A stretch of DNA of 64,000 nucleotides from Solwaraspora sp. WMMD791 (GTDB taxonomy: Bacteria; Actinomycetota; Actinomycetes; Mycobacteriales; Micromonosporaceae): NCBI RefSeq assembly GCF_029581195.1, contig NZ_CP120737.1, positions 4,627,001 through 4,691,000 of the forward strand, given 5' to 3'. The notes beneath the pieces are model-generated. The model was not told the DNA's origin, ran no database searches, and saw nothing but the letters and a program-made list of their open reading frames with translations. Of the stretch, positions 17,681-25,694 are shown in pieces (the stretch's first letter is position 1; every line of letters begins with the position of its first letter). Made by a program: the position numbers and the translations under genes.

Positions 17681-17900
17681 GGTCGGTGTCGACCGGCCGG
17701 TGCTGACCGGTCGGTCTGACCTGCTGTTTTGGCCGCCCCGGCCGATCTGCTCGGCGTGTTGCTGACCTAGTGTTGCGGTGACCGACGGATCGGTGGCGCT
17801 GCTCCTTACGTTACTGCCGGGTAACCTGACGGTAGGCTGACGACGGGACCGGCAACCCGGTCACCCGCCGCGCGTCCGCAGCACACCGGGAGGCCAGCGT

Positions 17901-20102
17901 ATGGGCACGGTTCAGATCGTCACCACGGTCGTCGCCGCCATCGTCACCGTGATCGCGGTGGCGCTCGCCGGCCGAGCGGTCTGGCAGTTCGTCTCGATCA
18001 TCCGGCTCGGCCAGCCCGACCCCACCCGCACCGGTGACCCGGCGACCCGCGCCACGGTGATGCTCCGCGAGACCCTCGGCCACACCCGGATGCTGCGCTG
18101 GAGCGTCGTCGGCGCCGCCCACTGGTTCGTCATGGTCGCCTTCGTCCTGCTCTCCATCCTGGTGCTGGAGGCGTACTTCGAGGTCGTCGACGCCGGGGGC
18201 GGCATCCCGGTGATCGGCGGCTGGCTGCTCTACGGCCTGGTGACCGAGTACGTGTCGGTCCTCGGCCTGGTCGGCATCCTGGTGCTGATCGGCATCCGGC
18301 TGGCCAACCGGCCGACTCGGGCCGGCGGCCGTTCCCGGTTCACCGGCTCCACCATGTGGCAGGGCTACTTCGTCGAAGCGGTCGTGCTCGCCGTACTGGT
18401 CTGCGGGTTCTTGATCCGTGGCTTCCGGGTCGCCACCGACCACTTCGACTTCCCGGTGTGGGCCACCCCGGTGAGCCACGCCCTCGGCGCCGTCCTGCCC
18501 GCCTCCGACGCGGCGATCAGCATCACCGCCCTGGTCAAGATCCTCATCTCGATGACCTGGCTGATCGTCATCGCGCTGACGCTGACCATGGGCGTGGCCT
18601 GGCACCGGTTCGCCGCCTTCTTCAACATCTACTTCAAGCGGGACCCGGGCAAACCGAACTCCGGCCTCGGTGCGCTGCGGCCGATGACCAGCAACGGCAA
18701 GCCGCTCGACTTCGAAGAGGCCGACCCCGAGAAAGACCAGTTCGGGGTCGCCCAGGTCGAACAGTTCAGCTGGAAGGGTCTGCTCGACTTCACCACCTGT
18801 ACGGAGTGCGGCCGCTGCCAGTCGCAGTGCCCGGCCTGGAACACCGGCAAGCCACTGTCACCGAAGCTGCTCGTGCTGTCGCTGCGCGACCACGCGTACG
18901 CCAAGGCGCCGTACCTGCTCGCCGGCGGCGGCAAGGACCTCACCGGCGAGGAGAAGGCCACCGCCGAGCAGCTGGCCACGGTCGACGCCCTGGCCCTGGC
19001 CGAAGCCGACCGCCCGCTGATCGGCGGGGCGGACGACGGCGGGGTCATCGACCCGGACGTGTTGTGGTCCTGCACCACCTGCGGCGCCTGCGTCGAGCAG
19101 TGCCCGGTCGACATCGAGCACGTCGACCACATCGTCGACATGCGTCGCTACCAGGTGCTGATCGAGTCGAGCTTCCCCAGCGAGGCCGGCGTGATGCTGC
19201 GCAACCTGGAGAACAAGGGCAACCCGTGGGGCGCGCCGCCGAACACCCGCGAGGACTGGACCAAGGGCCTCGACTTCGAGGTGCCCCGGGTCGGCGAGGT
19301 GGACGACTTCGAGTACCTGTTCTGGGTCGGCTGCGCCGGTGCGTTCGAGGACCGGGCCAAGAAGACCACCCGCGCGGTGGCGACCCTGCTGCACTCCGCC
19401 GGCGTCGACTTCGCCATCCTCGGCGAGGGCGAGACCTGCTCCGGCGACCCGGCCCGGCGCATCGGCAACGAGTTCGTCTTCCAGATGCTGGCCCAGCAGA
19501 ACGTGGAGACCCTCAACGAGGCGTTCGGCGACCGGGAGCCGACGAAGCGCAAGATCGTCGCGACCTGCCCGCACTGCTTCAACACCCTCGGCAACGAGTA
19601 CGGGCAGCTCGGCGGCCATTTCGAGGTCGTACACCACACGCAGCTGCTGGCCCACCTGGTCGCCGCCGGCAAGCTCACCCCGGTCACCCCCGTCGACGGC
19701 GGCCTGACCTACCACGACCCCTGCTACCTGGGCCGGCACAACCGGGTCTTCAGCCCACCCCGCGAGGTGCTCGGTGCCGCGCTCGGCGCCGACGACGCGG
19801 TACGCGAGATGCCCCGCAACTCGGAGCGGTCGTTCTGCTGCGGGGCCGGTGGCGCGCGGATGTGGATGGAGGAGCGGATCGGCAAACGGGTCAACGTCGA
19901 CCGGGTCGAGGAAGCCCTCTCCACCGGGGCCCAGACGATCGCGGTCGGCTGTCCGTTCTGCTTCACGATGCTCGGTGACGGGGTCACCGGAAAGCAGTCC
20001 AGCGGCGCGGCGGGCGAGGGCGTCGAGGTCGTCGATGTGGCGACCGTGCTGCTCAGATCGGTCACGCCGGCGGTAGCATCGTCGACGACCACCGAGGAGT
20101 AG
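17901..20102 (+). CDS. Membrane Fe-S oxidoreductase, heterodisulfide-reductase-like
   Basis: This 733-residue protein resembles mycobacterial Rv0338c-type iron-sulfur reductases. The first 250 residues hold about six membrane spans. Two [4Fe-4S] motifs follow: CTECGRCQSQCP near residue 297 and CTTCGACVEQCP near residue 396. Two cysteine-rich CCG-type domains end the protein, with CPHCFNTLGNEY, YHDPCYLGRHNR, SFCCGAGGARMW and CPFCFTMLGDG. It probably passes electrons between a cytoplasmic thiol or flavin donor and the quinone pool. The donor is unknown. The downstream VanZ gene starts 10 bases after the stop. Confidence 0.9.
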   Translation: MGTVQIVTTVVAAIVTVIAVALAGRAVWQFVSIIRLGQPDPTRTGDPATRATVMLRETLGHTRMLRWSVVGAAHWFVMVAFVLLSILVLEAYFEVVDAGGGIPVIGGWLLYGLVTEYVSVLGLVGILVLIGIRLANRPTRAGGRSRFTGSTMWQGYFVEAVVLAVLVCGFLIRGFRVATDHFDFPVWATPVSHALGAVLPASDAAISITALVKILISMTWLIVIALTLTMGVAWHRFAAFFNIYFKRDPGKPNSGLGALRPMTSNGKPLDFEEADPEKDQFGVAQVEQFSWKGLLDFTTCTECGRCQSQCPAWNTGKPLSPKLLVLSLRDHAYAKAPYLLAGGGKDLTGEEKATAEQLATVDALALAEADRPLIGGADDGGVIDPDVLWSCTTCGACVEQCPVDIEHVDHIVDMRRYQVLIESSFPSEAGVMLRNLENKGNPWGAPPNTREDWTKGLDFEVPRVGEVDDFEYLFWVGCAGAFEDRAKKTTRAVATLLHSAGVDFAILGEGETCSGDPARRIGNEFVFQMLAQQNVETLNEAFGDREPTKRKIVATCPHCFNTLGNEYGQLGGHFEVVHHTQLLAHLVAAGKLTPVTPVDGGLTYHDPCYLGRHNRVFSPPREVLGAALGADDAVREMPRNSERSFCCGAGGARMWMEERIGKRVNVDRVEEALSTGAQTIAVGCPFCFTMLGDGVTGKQSSGAAGEGVEVVDVATVLLRSVTPAVASSTTTEE

Positions 20103-20112
20103 GGAGAAGCGG

Positions 20113-20766
20113 GTGCTGGGTTGGGCCCGTGAGTTCCTCTCCCAACCCTGGCCGTTCCTGACGCTGGCGACCCTTGCCGTCGTCGGCGTACTGGTCCACC
20201 GGCCACTGGCCCGACGGCTCGGCTGGGCCCGCTGGCCCACCCTGGCCATGCTGCTGGGCGCGGCGGCGGTCGCCGCGCTCACACTGCCTCCGGCGCCGGT
20301 CGGCACCGGCGTACCGCTGGCTCCCGGGGTCTCGGTCTCCGGGCCGGACGCCGCGGTGACCACCGCCTGCATCCGGTCGCTTACCGACCCCGCCGTGCTC
20401 TGGTCCGGCCTGGTCACGGTGGATTCGCTCGGCGAGCGGGTCGGCAACGTCGCGATGTTCGTACCGCTGGCCTTCTGCACGGTGCTGGCGGTACGTCGAC
20501 CGGTGCTCGCCACCGGATTGCTGCTGCTGGCACCGGCCGGGGTGGAGCTGGCCCAGGCGGTGACCGGGCTGGGGCGGGAATGCGTCGGCTACGACTGGGT
20601 CAACAACGCCACGGGCGTCCTGCTCGGTGCGGCCGCCGGCGGGGTCGTCACGGTCGCCTGGCGGATGGTCGGTTCCGGGCGGGGCAGCTCCCGTACGGAC
20701 CGCTCGGGAGGGCCGGGTCGCTCCGGGCCGGTCAGCTCCCGCCGATCGCGACGTTCGTCGCGATGA
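20113..20766 (+). CDS. VanZ-like membrane protein
   Basis: This 217-residue protein has four to five membrane spans and the VanZ-family pattern: SLGERVGNVAMFVPLAF near residue 115 and GVELAQAVTG...YDWVNNATGVLLGAAAG near residues 138-175. VanZ-like proteins are integral membrane proteins of unclear role; the founder gives low-level teicoplanin resistance. The basic C-terminal tail overlaps the end of the opposite-strand GPP34 gene by 35 bases. The start is GTG after AGGGAGAAG. Confidence 0.85.
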   Translation: MLGWAREFLSQPWPFLTLATLAVVGVLVHRPLARRLGWARWPTLAMLLGAAAVAALTLPPAPVGTGVPLAPGVSVSGPDAAVTTACIRSLTDPAVLWSGLVTVDSLGERVGNVAMFVPLAFCTVLAVRRPVLATGLLLLAPAGVELAQAVTGLGRECVGYDWVNNATGVLLGAAAGGVVTVAWRMVGSGRGSSRTDRSGGPGRSGPVSSRRSRRSSR

Positions 20767-21436
20767 ACACGCCGCGCGCGATCCTGCCCCGGTGCTCGTC
20801 GAGCACGGTACGGGTGGCGGCCACCGCCCACTCCACCGACGGGTACCGCGCCAGGCACCGCTGGGGCCAGTCCACGGCGCCACCGTCCGTACCGGCGTGC
20901 CCGTCGGCGTGCCCGAGGATCCGCAGCGCGTCGAGGGCGTCGAGGAGCCCGGCCAGCGCGGCGGTACGGGCACCGACCGGTCCGGTGCCCTGGCAGGCGG
21001 TCGAGAGCCGCTGTCGTGCCTCGGTCTCGGGCTCCGGGGTCGTGCCGTCCGGAGTCGGGTAGCGGGTACGCCGTAGGATCGGCACCCGACCCTGCTCACG
21101 CCGGAGCAGGCCGGCCTCGGTGAGAGTGTCGAGCACCCGGCCGACCAGCCCGGGGGCAAGGGCGGTAATCCAGTGTTCCGGCGGTTGCCGGGTCGCTGCG
21201 TGAATTCTGCGCCAGGTGGCATCGAGCAGCGGGTCGGTGCCGAGCGGGTCGGGTGCGCGTTCGCCGCCTGCGGTGACCCGGCCATCGACGTCGAGGTCGA
21301 GGTGGCCGGTCGCGGCGAGGTCGCACAGTACGGCGCCGGCAACGCCGTAGTCGAGGTGATCGGTGGCGATCAGTACGGTGCCAGAGTCGTCGTAACCCAG
21401 GAGCACCAACTCTTCGGGCAGGCTGAGTGTCGTCAT
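20732..21436 (-). CDS. GPP34 (GOLPH3/VPS74-like) family protein
   Basis: This 234-residue protein matches the bacterial GPP34 family: TLSLPEELVLLGYDDSG at the start, GVAGAVLCDLAATGHLDLD, and a C-terminal TAALAGLLDALDAL with a long helical end. Eukaryotic relatives bind phosphatidylinositol-4-phosphate and sort Golgi enzymes. Bacterial members have no settled function and are abundant in actinomycetes. No Shine-Dalgarno sequence precedes the ATG at 21436, and a TAGCGT -10-like hexamer lies six bases upstream, so translation may be leaderless. Confidence 0.88.
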   Translation of the reverse strand: MTTLSLPEELVLLGYDDSGTVLIATDHLDYGVAGAVLCDLAATGHLDLDVDGRVTAGGERAPDPLGTDPLLDATWRRIHAATRQPPEHWITALAPGLVGRVLDTLTEAGLLRREQGRVPILRRTRYPTPDGTTPEPETEARQRLSTACQGTGPVGARTAALAGLLDALDALRILGHADGHAGTDGGAVDWPQRCLARYPSVEWAVAATRTVLDEHRGRIARGVFIATNVAIGGS

Positions 21437-21440
21437 CGTG

Positions 21441-21454
21441 TCACGCTAGCGTGA
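21441..21454. promoter_or_regulatory. 14-bp perfect palindrome at the GPP34 start
   Basis: TCACGCTAGCGTGA lies 4 bases upstream of the GPP34 ATG and contains its TAGCGT -10-like hexamer on the minus strand. It could be an operator that covers the promoter, or a chance symmetric -10 region. No -35 hexamer at normal spacing was seen. Confidence 0.4.
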
Positions 21455-21502
21455 TCGGACGGACGCTGCCGGTCATGTGGTGCGGCGTGCGGATCACCAG
21501 CC

Positions 21503-21532
21503 TTGAGAGAATGCGCATCCTTCCAATAGGGT
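21503..21532 (+). promoter_or_regulatory. Housekeeping-type promoter of the first NlpC/P60 gene
   Basis: TTGAGA (21503-21508) and TAGGGT (21527-21532) are separated by 18 bases, a good match to an actinomycete SigA-type promoter. It lies 84 bases before the start codon of the NlpC/P60 gene. The leader does not look like the c-di-AMP riboswitch found before the second gene. Confidence 0.55.
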
Positions 21533-21615
21533 GGTGCACCGACCGCTGCGAATGTCGGCCTCCGTTTCCCCCGCCCGGGAGGCCCCGGCGATCGTTCATG
21601 AAGGAGTCGCTGCCA

Positions 21616-22656
21616 ATGGCACGTGTGCTCACCCGTACGCACACAGGTGATTACTTTAAGTTTCTTCTTGGTCACTCAAGGCGGAATTTGCCCGTTGTCA
21701 GTCGTGGTGTCGCCGCCCTGCTGCTCGTCCTGGCCGTGGTCGTGGGGCCGGCTGCCCCGGCGGCCGCCCAACCCTCTCTGGCGGAGATCGAAGCCGAGCT
21801 GGACGCCCAGTGGCTGAAGTTGGAACCGGTGATCGAGCAGTACAACAAAGTTCGCAGCGAACTCAAGGCCAACCAGAAAAAGGCCGCCGAACTCGACAAG
21901 CGGATCGCGCCACTGTCGTTGCAGGCCAGTCTCGCCGCTGACGAGATCGGTGAGGTGGCCAACAGCTACTACCGCACCGGTCCGTCGAGCGAACTCAACG
22001 CGCTGCTGAAGACCGGTTCGCCGACCAGTCTCGCCGATCAACTGCTGGTACTGGACCGGATCTCGAAGCGGCGTCAGCAGCAGATCGCAGCGGTGGTCGA
22101 GACCCGGGACCGCTACCTTGCCGAGCGGCAGGCCCTCGACGAGTTGATCGCGCAGCAGAAGGCGCAGGACGAGGAGTTGGCCGAGAAGCGCAAGACGATC
22201 GACGCCGAGATCGACAGGCTGGAGCAGGCGCGGCTGGCCGCGTACCGGACCACCGGCTACTCGGGCGGTTCCGGAGCGTCCGGGCCATGCCCGGCCGAGT
22301 CGGTCGGCGGGGCGGCCGGGGTCGCGGTCGGTACGGCGTGCGCACAGATCGGCAAGCCGTACGTCTGGGGTGCCACCGGCCCGAACGCGTTCGACTGCTC
22401 AGGTCTGACGCAGTACGCGTGGGCGAGTGCGGGTGTCGGGCTCACCCACTTCACCGGCGCGCAGTGGAACCAGGGTCAGTCGGTCAGCCGGTCGGAGGCA
22501 CGTCCAGGTGATCTTGTCTTCTTCTTTAGTGATCTGCGTCACGTCGGTCTATACATCGGTGGCGGCATGATGGTGCATGCGCCGCGCCCGGGACAACCCG
22601 TGCAAATGGAGAATATCGACAACATGCCGGTGGTCGGATTCAAGCGGGTCGGCTGA
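21616..22656 (+). CDS. Secreted NlpC/P60 peptidoglycan hydrolase (coiled-coil type)
   Basis: This 346-residue exported enzyme probably cuts peptide stems of peptidoglycan (D-glutamyl-diamino acid bond). It has a long signal peptide (residues 1-48; hydrophobic part GVAALLLVLAVVVGPA, cleavage near AAAQP), a coiled coil (about 50-215) as in RipA-type hydrolases, and an NlpC/P60 domain. The catalytic Cys is in NAFDCSGLTQYAW, the His in LRHVGLYIGGG, and the third polar residue is His in MVHAPRPG. The ATG at 21616 follows AAGGAG by nine bases. An upstream in-frame ATG at 21598 lacks a site. It is a paralogue of the gene at 23060. Confidence 0.93.
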   Translation: MARVLTRTHTGDYFKFLLGHSRRNLPVVSRGVAALLLVLAVVVGPAAPAAAQPSLAEIEAELDAQWLKLEPVIEQYNKVRSELKANQKKAAELDKRIAPLSLQASLAADEIGEVANSYYRTGPSSELNALLKTGSPTSLADQLLVLDRISKRRQQQIAAVVETRDRYLAERQALDELIAQQKAQDEELAEKRKTIDAEIDRLEQARLAAYRTTGYSGGSGASGPCPAESVGGAAGVAVGTACAQIGKPYVWGATGPNAFDCSGLTQYAWASAGVGLTHFTGAQWNQGQSVSRSEARPGDLVFFFSDLRHVGLYIGGGMMVHAPRPGQPVQMENIDNMPVVGFKRVG

Positions 22657-22685
22657 ACGTGCAGGTCAACGTCGGTCGGTACGGT

Positions 22686-22738
22686 CCGAAAGTGCGGGGC
22701 GGTCGGCGATCATCGATCGTCCGGACCGGCACTTTCGG
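22686..22738 (+). terminator. Long hairpin after the first NlpC/P60 gene
   Basis: The 10-bp arms CCGAAAGTGC and GCACTTTCGG lie 30 bases after the stop codon. The inner part can fold further through GGCGATC and GATCGTCC. It separates this transcript from the riboswitch leader downstream. Confidence 0.6.
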
Positions 22739-22835
22739 GCCGGCCCGGACCTCGTTCTTCGAACGCGTGAACGACGGCGGGTGATATACGAATAGCAATC
22801 GATCGAGTACGTTGAGAAATGAGTAGTCATCTCGC

Positions 22836-22865
22836 TTGCGTGACGAGAACGGCTCTCTCTACCCT
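22836..22865 (+). promoter_or_regulatory. Likely promoter of the riboswitch-controlled NlpC/P60 gene
   Basis: TTGCGT (22836-22841) and TACCCT (22860-22865) are spaced by 18 bases. Transcription would begin near 22872, about 45 bases before the riboswitch. This fits a riboswitch placed in a 190-base 5' leader. Confidence 0.5.
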
Positions 22866-22917
22866 TGGGGATCGTCGAGTCGGGAGGACGTCAACCAGCC
22901 CGGTTGACCTCGGCCTG

Positions 22918-23043
22918 ACACCGCCAAATCGTCAGCGACACGGCGAGCCGGGGACCCACGGAACCGGGGTGAATCCACAGCGTCGTCTGTGGTAGGGCGT
23001 CTCCTTTCCGCCCGAACCCGTCAGCTAACCCGGTAGGCGGTCT
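22918..23043 (+). ncRNA. ydaO/yuaA-type c-di-AMP riboswitch
   Basis: The leader before the second NlpC/P60 gene contains the conserved blocks of the ydaO-yuaA class in order: an outer stem ACCGCC (22920-22925) that pairs with GGCGGT (23036-23041), the CGGGGACCCA block (22949-22958), GGGGTGAATCCACAG (22966-22980), TAGGGCG (22993-22999), and CCCGAACCCGTCAGCTAACC (23011-23030). This class binds cyclic di-AMP and turns off expression. It is known upstream of wall-hydrolase genes in actinobacteria, such as rpfA in Streptomyces. The Shine-Dalgarno GGAGAAGGAG starts only a few bases after the outer stem, so control of translation or antitermination are both possible. Confidence 0.88.
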
Positions 23044-23059
23044 GGGGAGAAGGAGTCCG

Positions 23060-24091
23060 GTGGCTACGACAGCCCCTCGGCGACCCGGATGGTCCGACCA
23101 GGACCACCTCCGGACGGTCCCGAACACCCATCGACGCGTCCTCCGCGCGGCAATCGCGGTCACCACCGGCGTCGGCATGCTGCTGACCGGCGCACCCGCA
23201 CCCGCCCAGGCGCAGCAGACCGTGGCCGAGATCGAAGCGCAGATCGACGAGGTCTGGGCCGAACTGGAGCCCACCATCGAACGGCACAACGCCGTACGGC
23301 AGGACCTTGCTGCGAAAAAGAAGCAGGCCGATGCTCTGCAGAAGAAGATCCAGCCGCTGCAGGTCCAGATCGACCTCGCGATGGACCGGGTCAGCGAGTT
23401 CGCCGCCCGGTCGTACAAGGGCGGCAGCCCGTCGGCGTTCAGCGCGATCCTGACCAGCGGCAAGCCGACCCACCTCGCCGACCAGCTGGAACTGCTCGAC
23501 CAGTTCGCCCGCCGGCAGGCCCGTGACGTCCAGGCCGTGGTCGACCTCAAGGAGCAGTACGCCGCGGAGAAGGCACCGCTGGACCAGCTGATCGTCGAGT
23601 TGACCAGCACCGAGGCGCAGCTGTCCGCGAAGGCCAAGGAGATCGACGCCGAGGTCGACCGGCTGCAGGAGCTGCGACTGCAGGCGTACGGATCGTCCAC
23701 CAGCCTGGGCTCGCTGCGCCCGGCGCCCTGCCCGGCGACCTACCCGGGGGGAGCCGCCGGAAAGGCGGTCACCTTCGCCTGCGCGCAGATCGGCAAGCCG
23801 TACATCTGGGGGTCCGCCGGCCCGAGCGGTTACGACTGTTCCGGGTTGACCCTGGCCGCCTGGCGGCAGGGCGGCGTCTCACTGCCGCACAACGCGGCAC
23901 GCCAGCGGCAGGTGACCAGGAACATCAGTCGTGACGAGCTGCGCCCCGGCGACCTCGTCTTCTACTACAGCCTGTCCCATGTCGGGATGTACGTCGGCGA
24001 CGGCTGGATCGTGCACGCCTCACAGGCCGGCGAGCCGATCGCGATGCGCAAGCTCGGCTCCGGGATCCACAGCTACGGAAGGCCCGGCTAG
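23060..24091 (+). CDS. Secreted NlpC/P60 peptidoglycan hydrolase under c-di-AMP riboswitch
   Basis: This 343-residue enzyme has a signal peptide (residues 1-55, cleavage near PAPAQAQQ), a coiled-coil region (about 55-225) and an NlpC/P60 domain. The catalytic Cys is in SGYDCSGLTLAAW, the His in LSHVGMYVGDG, and a second His in IVHASQAG. The GTG at 23060 follows GGAGAAGGAG at 6 bases. It has the same architecture as the gene at 21616, so the two are duplicates, but only this one has the riboswitch. It should be made when cyclic di-AMP is low. It is comparable to mycobacterial RipA-like proteins in role. Confidence 0.93.
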   Translation: MATTAPRRPGWSDQDHLRTVPNTHRRVLRAAIAVTTGVGMLLTGAPAPAQAQQTVAEIEAQIDEVWAELEPTIERHNAVRQDLAAKKKQADALQKKIQPLQVQIDLAMDRVSEFAARSYKGGSPSAFSAILTSGKPTHLADQLELLDQFARRQARDVQAVVDLKEQYAAEKAPLDQLIVELTSTEAQLSAKAKEIDAEVDRLQELRLQAYGSSTSLGSLRPAPCPATYPGGAAGKAVTFACAQIGKPYIWGSAGPSGYDCSGLTLAAWRQGGVSLPHNAARQRQVTRNISRDELRPGDLVFYYSLSHVGMYVGDGWIVHASQAGEPIAMRKLGSGIHSYGRPG

Positions 24092-24160
24092 ACCTCACTC
24101 CTCCCCATGGCCTGGCGCATGTCGCGGATCCCCCCGTTGCGCGGCAGCACCGGCCACCAG

Positions 24161-24205
24161 AAAGACGCTCTCCCAGGTCTCCCCCCGGCCTGGGAGGGCG
24201 TCTTT
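24161..24205. terminator. Bidirectional terminator between NlpC/P60 gene and dcd
   Basis: The arms AAAGACGCTCTCCCAGGTC and GGCCTGGGAGGGCGTCTTT are nearly perfect complements around a C-rich loop. A T-run ends the plus-strand stem and an A-run becomes T-rich on the other strand. It lies 70 bases after the NlpC/P60 stop and 21 bases past the dcd stop, so it can end both converging transcripts. Confidence 0.85.
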
Positions 24206-24225
24206 CGCCACCTGCCCGAGTTGGC

Positions 24226-24804
24226 TCAGCCGGTCGGCCAGGTCCGCCACTGCTGCCAGGACCGGCTCGGGGTCGGCCCCCGCTGTCCCTGGTAACGGGA
24301 GCCGTAGACCGACGAACCGTACGGATGCTCGGCGGTCGACGACAGCCGGAAGATGCAGAGCTGGCCGATCTTCATGCCGGGCCACAGCTTGATCGGCAGG
24401 TTCGCGACGTTGGACAGTTCGAGCGTGACATGGCCGGAGAAACCCGGGTCGATGAAGCCGGCGGTCGAGTGGGTGAGCAGCCCGAGCCGGCCCAGGCTGG
24501 ACTTGCCCTCCAACCGGGCGGCGAGTGCGTCGCCTAGTGAGACGACCTCGAGCGTCGAGGCGAGCACGAACTCGCCGGGGTGCAGCACGAACGGGTCGCC
24601 GTCGGGCACCTCGACCTGCGACGTCAGATCGTCCTGCCGGGTCGCCGGGTCGATGTGGGTGTACAGGTGGTTGTTGAACACCCGGAAGTACCGGTCGAGC
24701 CGGACGTCGATGCTCGACGGCTGGATGAGCGCAGGCTCGAACGGTTCGAGGGAGAGGCCGCCGGTCTTGGTCTCCGCGACGATGTCCCGGTCGGAGAGGA
24801 GCAT
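24226..24804 (-). CDS. dcd: dCTP deaminase (Dcd)
   Basis: Dcd converts dCTP to dUTP, or directly to dUMP in the bifunctional actinobacterial type. The 192-residue length and motifs fit: [11 protein letters not shown] at the start, [20 protein letters not shown] (20 residues), [20 protein letters not shown] with the nucleotide site, [12 protein letters not shown] with the catalytic Glu, and [17 protein letters not shown] near the end. The ATG at 24804 is chosen because the family begins MLLSDRDI. An extension to 24867 has no family residues. It is convergent with the NlpC/P60 gene and divergent from the PNPOx-fold gene. Confidence 0.95.
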   Translation of the reverse strand: MLLSDRDIVAETKTGGLSLEPFEPALIQPSSIDVRLDRYFRVFNNHLYTHIDPATRQDDLTSQVEVPDGDPFVLHPGEFVLASTLEVVSLGDALAARLEGKSSLGRLGLLTHSTAGFIDPGFSGHVTLELSNVANLPIKLWPGMKIGQLCIFRLSSTAEHPYGSSVYGSRYQGQRGPTPSRSWQQWRTWPTG

Positions 24805-24887
24805 CGTCACACCATAGCGATCCCCGGCCGGGCACCTCGCCGGCCGGGGTGATCGTCGGGCGGACACGCCGCGCTTCGACTATCTCT

Positions 24888-24903
24888 TAGAACACGTGTT
24901 CGA
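24888..24903. promoter_or_regulatory. LexA-like (SOS) box
   Basis: TAGAACACGTGTTCGA differs from the actinobacterial SOS box TCGAAC-N4-GTTCGA at one base. It lies 13 bases before the ATG at 24917 and directly abuts a TAGAAT -10-like hexamer (24904-24909). Bound LexA would cover that promoter. It may also affect the divergent dcd gene (start 24804). Binding is inferred. Confidence 0.6.
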
Positions 24904-24916
24904 TAGAATGGTCGGC

Positions 24917-25435
24917 ATGGCAACCTGGTCCCAGTTCGCAGCCGACGAGCCCCGGCTGGCCACGGCGATCCGACTTCTCATGCAGCAGTACGGCCCCGGT
25001 CTCGGCTACCTGGCGACGGTGCGTGCCGACGGTGGCCCCCGGGTCCATCCGGTCTCGCCCGTGATCACCGAGGACGGGTTGTTCTGCTTCATCGTCGACT
25101 CGCCCAAGCGTCGCGACCTGGAGCGCGACGGTCGGTACGCGCTGCACTCGTTCCCGCCGGAGGAGAGCGACGACGAGGCGTATCTTGCCGGCCGCGCGCG
25201 CCCGGTCACCGACGTCGCCACCGTCGCCCGACTCGCCCGCGCCGCGCGCGCCGTGCCGCACGTGGACTGGCGACTGTTCGAGTTCACCGTCGACGTGGCG
25301 ATGGTCGCCCGGCACGGCACCGGCGCCGGCCCCGCCACCACGATCGCAATGGAGCCTGCGGTGCAGGTCTGGCTCGACCCGACCAGCGGCACGGCTGCCC
25401 CCCACGAGACGGCGGCGGCCGCGGTCGCCTGCTGA
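24917..25435 (+). CDS. Pyridoxamine 5'-phosphate oxidase-fold protein
   Basis: This 172-residue protein has the split-barrel flavin/F420-binding fold: GPGLGYLATVRADGGPRVHPVSPVI near residues 30-54 (longest stretch quoted in parts: LATVRADGGPRVHPVSP), LFCFIVDSPKRRDLERDG, and an E-F-T-V strand later. Such proteins oxidise pyridoxamine phosphate or reduce small substrates with flavin or F420. The exact substrate is unknown. The ATG at 24917 follows the TAGAAT element by seven bases, so the transcript is probably leaderless. The LexA-like box upstream suggests a link to DNA damage. Confidence 0.82.
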   Translation: MATWSQFAADEPRLATAIRLLMQQYGPGLGYLATVRADGGPRVHPVSPVITEDGLFCFIVDSPKRRDLERDGRYALHSFPPEESDDEAYLAGRARPVTDVATVARLARAARAVPHVDWRLFEFTVDVAMVARHGTGAGPATTIAMEPAVQVWLDPTSGTAAPHETAAAAVAC

Positions 25436-25531
25436 TCGACTCTCGTCGCCCCACCGCACCGGTCGTCCCGACGAGCCGGGCGTGAGGGCGTTGCACACCA
25501 GGGCGGCCGACAGGGTAGAGTAGGGCCGCTC

Positions 25532-25605
25532 GCGGGTGTAGTTCAATGGCAGAACATCAGCTTCCCAAGCTGACAGTGCGGGTTCGATTCCCGTCACCCG
25601 CTCCA
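25532..25605 (+). tRNA. tRNA-Gly(CCC), integration target
   Basis: The acceptor GCGGGTG pairs with CACCCGC (25595-25601). The D-arm, an anticodon loop TTCCCAA (anticodon CCC), T-loop TTCGATTC, discriminator T and encoded CCA (25603-25605) are all present. The gene is intact. Its 3' part, from the anticodon loop on, is repeated at 37361 and 40437, which marks it as the attachment site of the mobile elements to its right. It has been restored by the element-borne copy of its 3' end. Confidence 0.95.
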
Positions 25606-25620
25606 CACCGAAAGCCCTGG
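25562..25620 (+). repeat. Attachment site attL (copy 1 of 3)
   Basis: This 59-bp sequence, from the tRNA-Gly anticodon loop to 15 bases beyond CCA, is identical to 37361-37419. The first 45 bases also match 40437-40481. The shared core covers the tRNA 3' half, as expected for tyrosine-recombinase sites. Bases beyond CCA belong to the element. Confidence 0.93.
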
Positions 25621-25648
25621 CCAGGATGCGAATCCCAGCCAGGGCTTT
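25611..25648. terminator. Bidirectional hairpin between tRNA-Gly and int
   Basis: The arms AAAGCCCTGGC (25611-25621) and GCCAGGGCTTT (25638-25648) are perfect 11-bp complements. The hairpin follows the tRNA on the plus strand and the int stop (25695) on the minus strand. The same hairpin, with a compensated base pair, follows the second att copy (37410-37447). Confidence 0.8.
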
Positions 25649-25694
25649 CGATTGTCCAAGATCCACGATCATGCGGCGTGCCATCTGCGTGCCA

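Noticed and set aside
21441-21616. A second c-di-AMP riboswitch before the first NlpC/P60 gene
   Set aside because: None of the conserved blocks (GGGGTGAAT, CCCGAACCCGTCAGCTAACC) is present in this leader.
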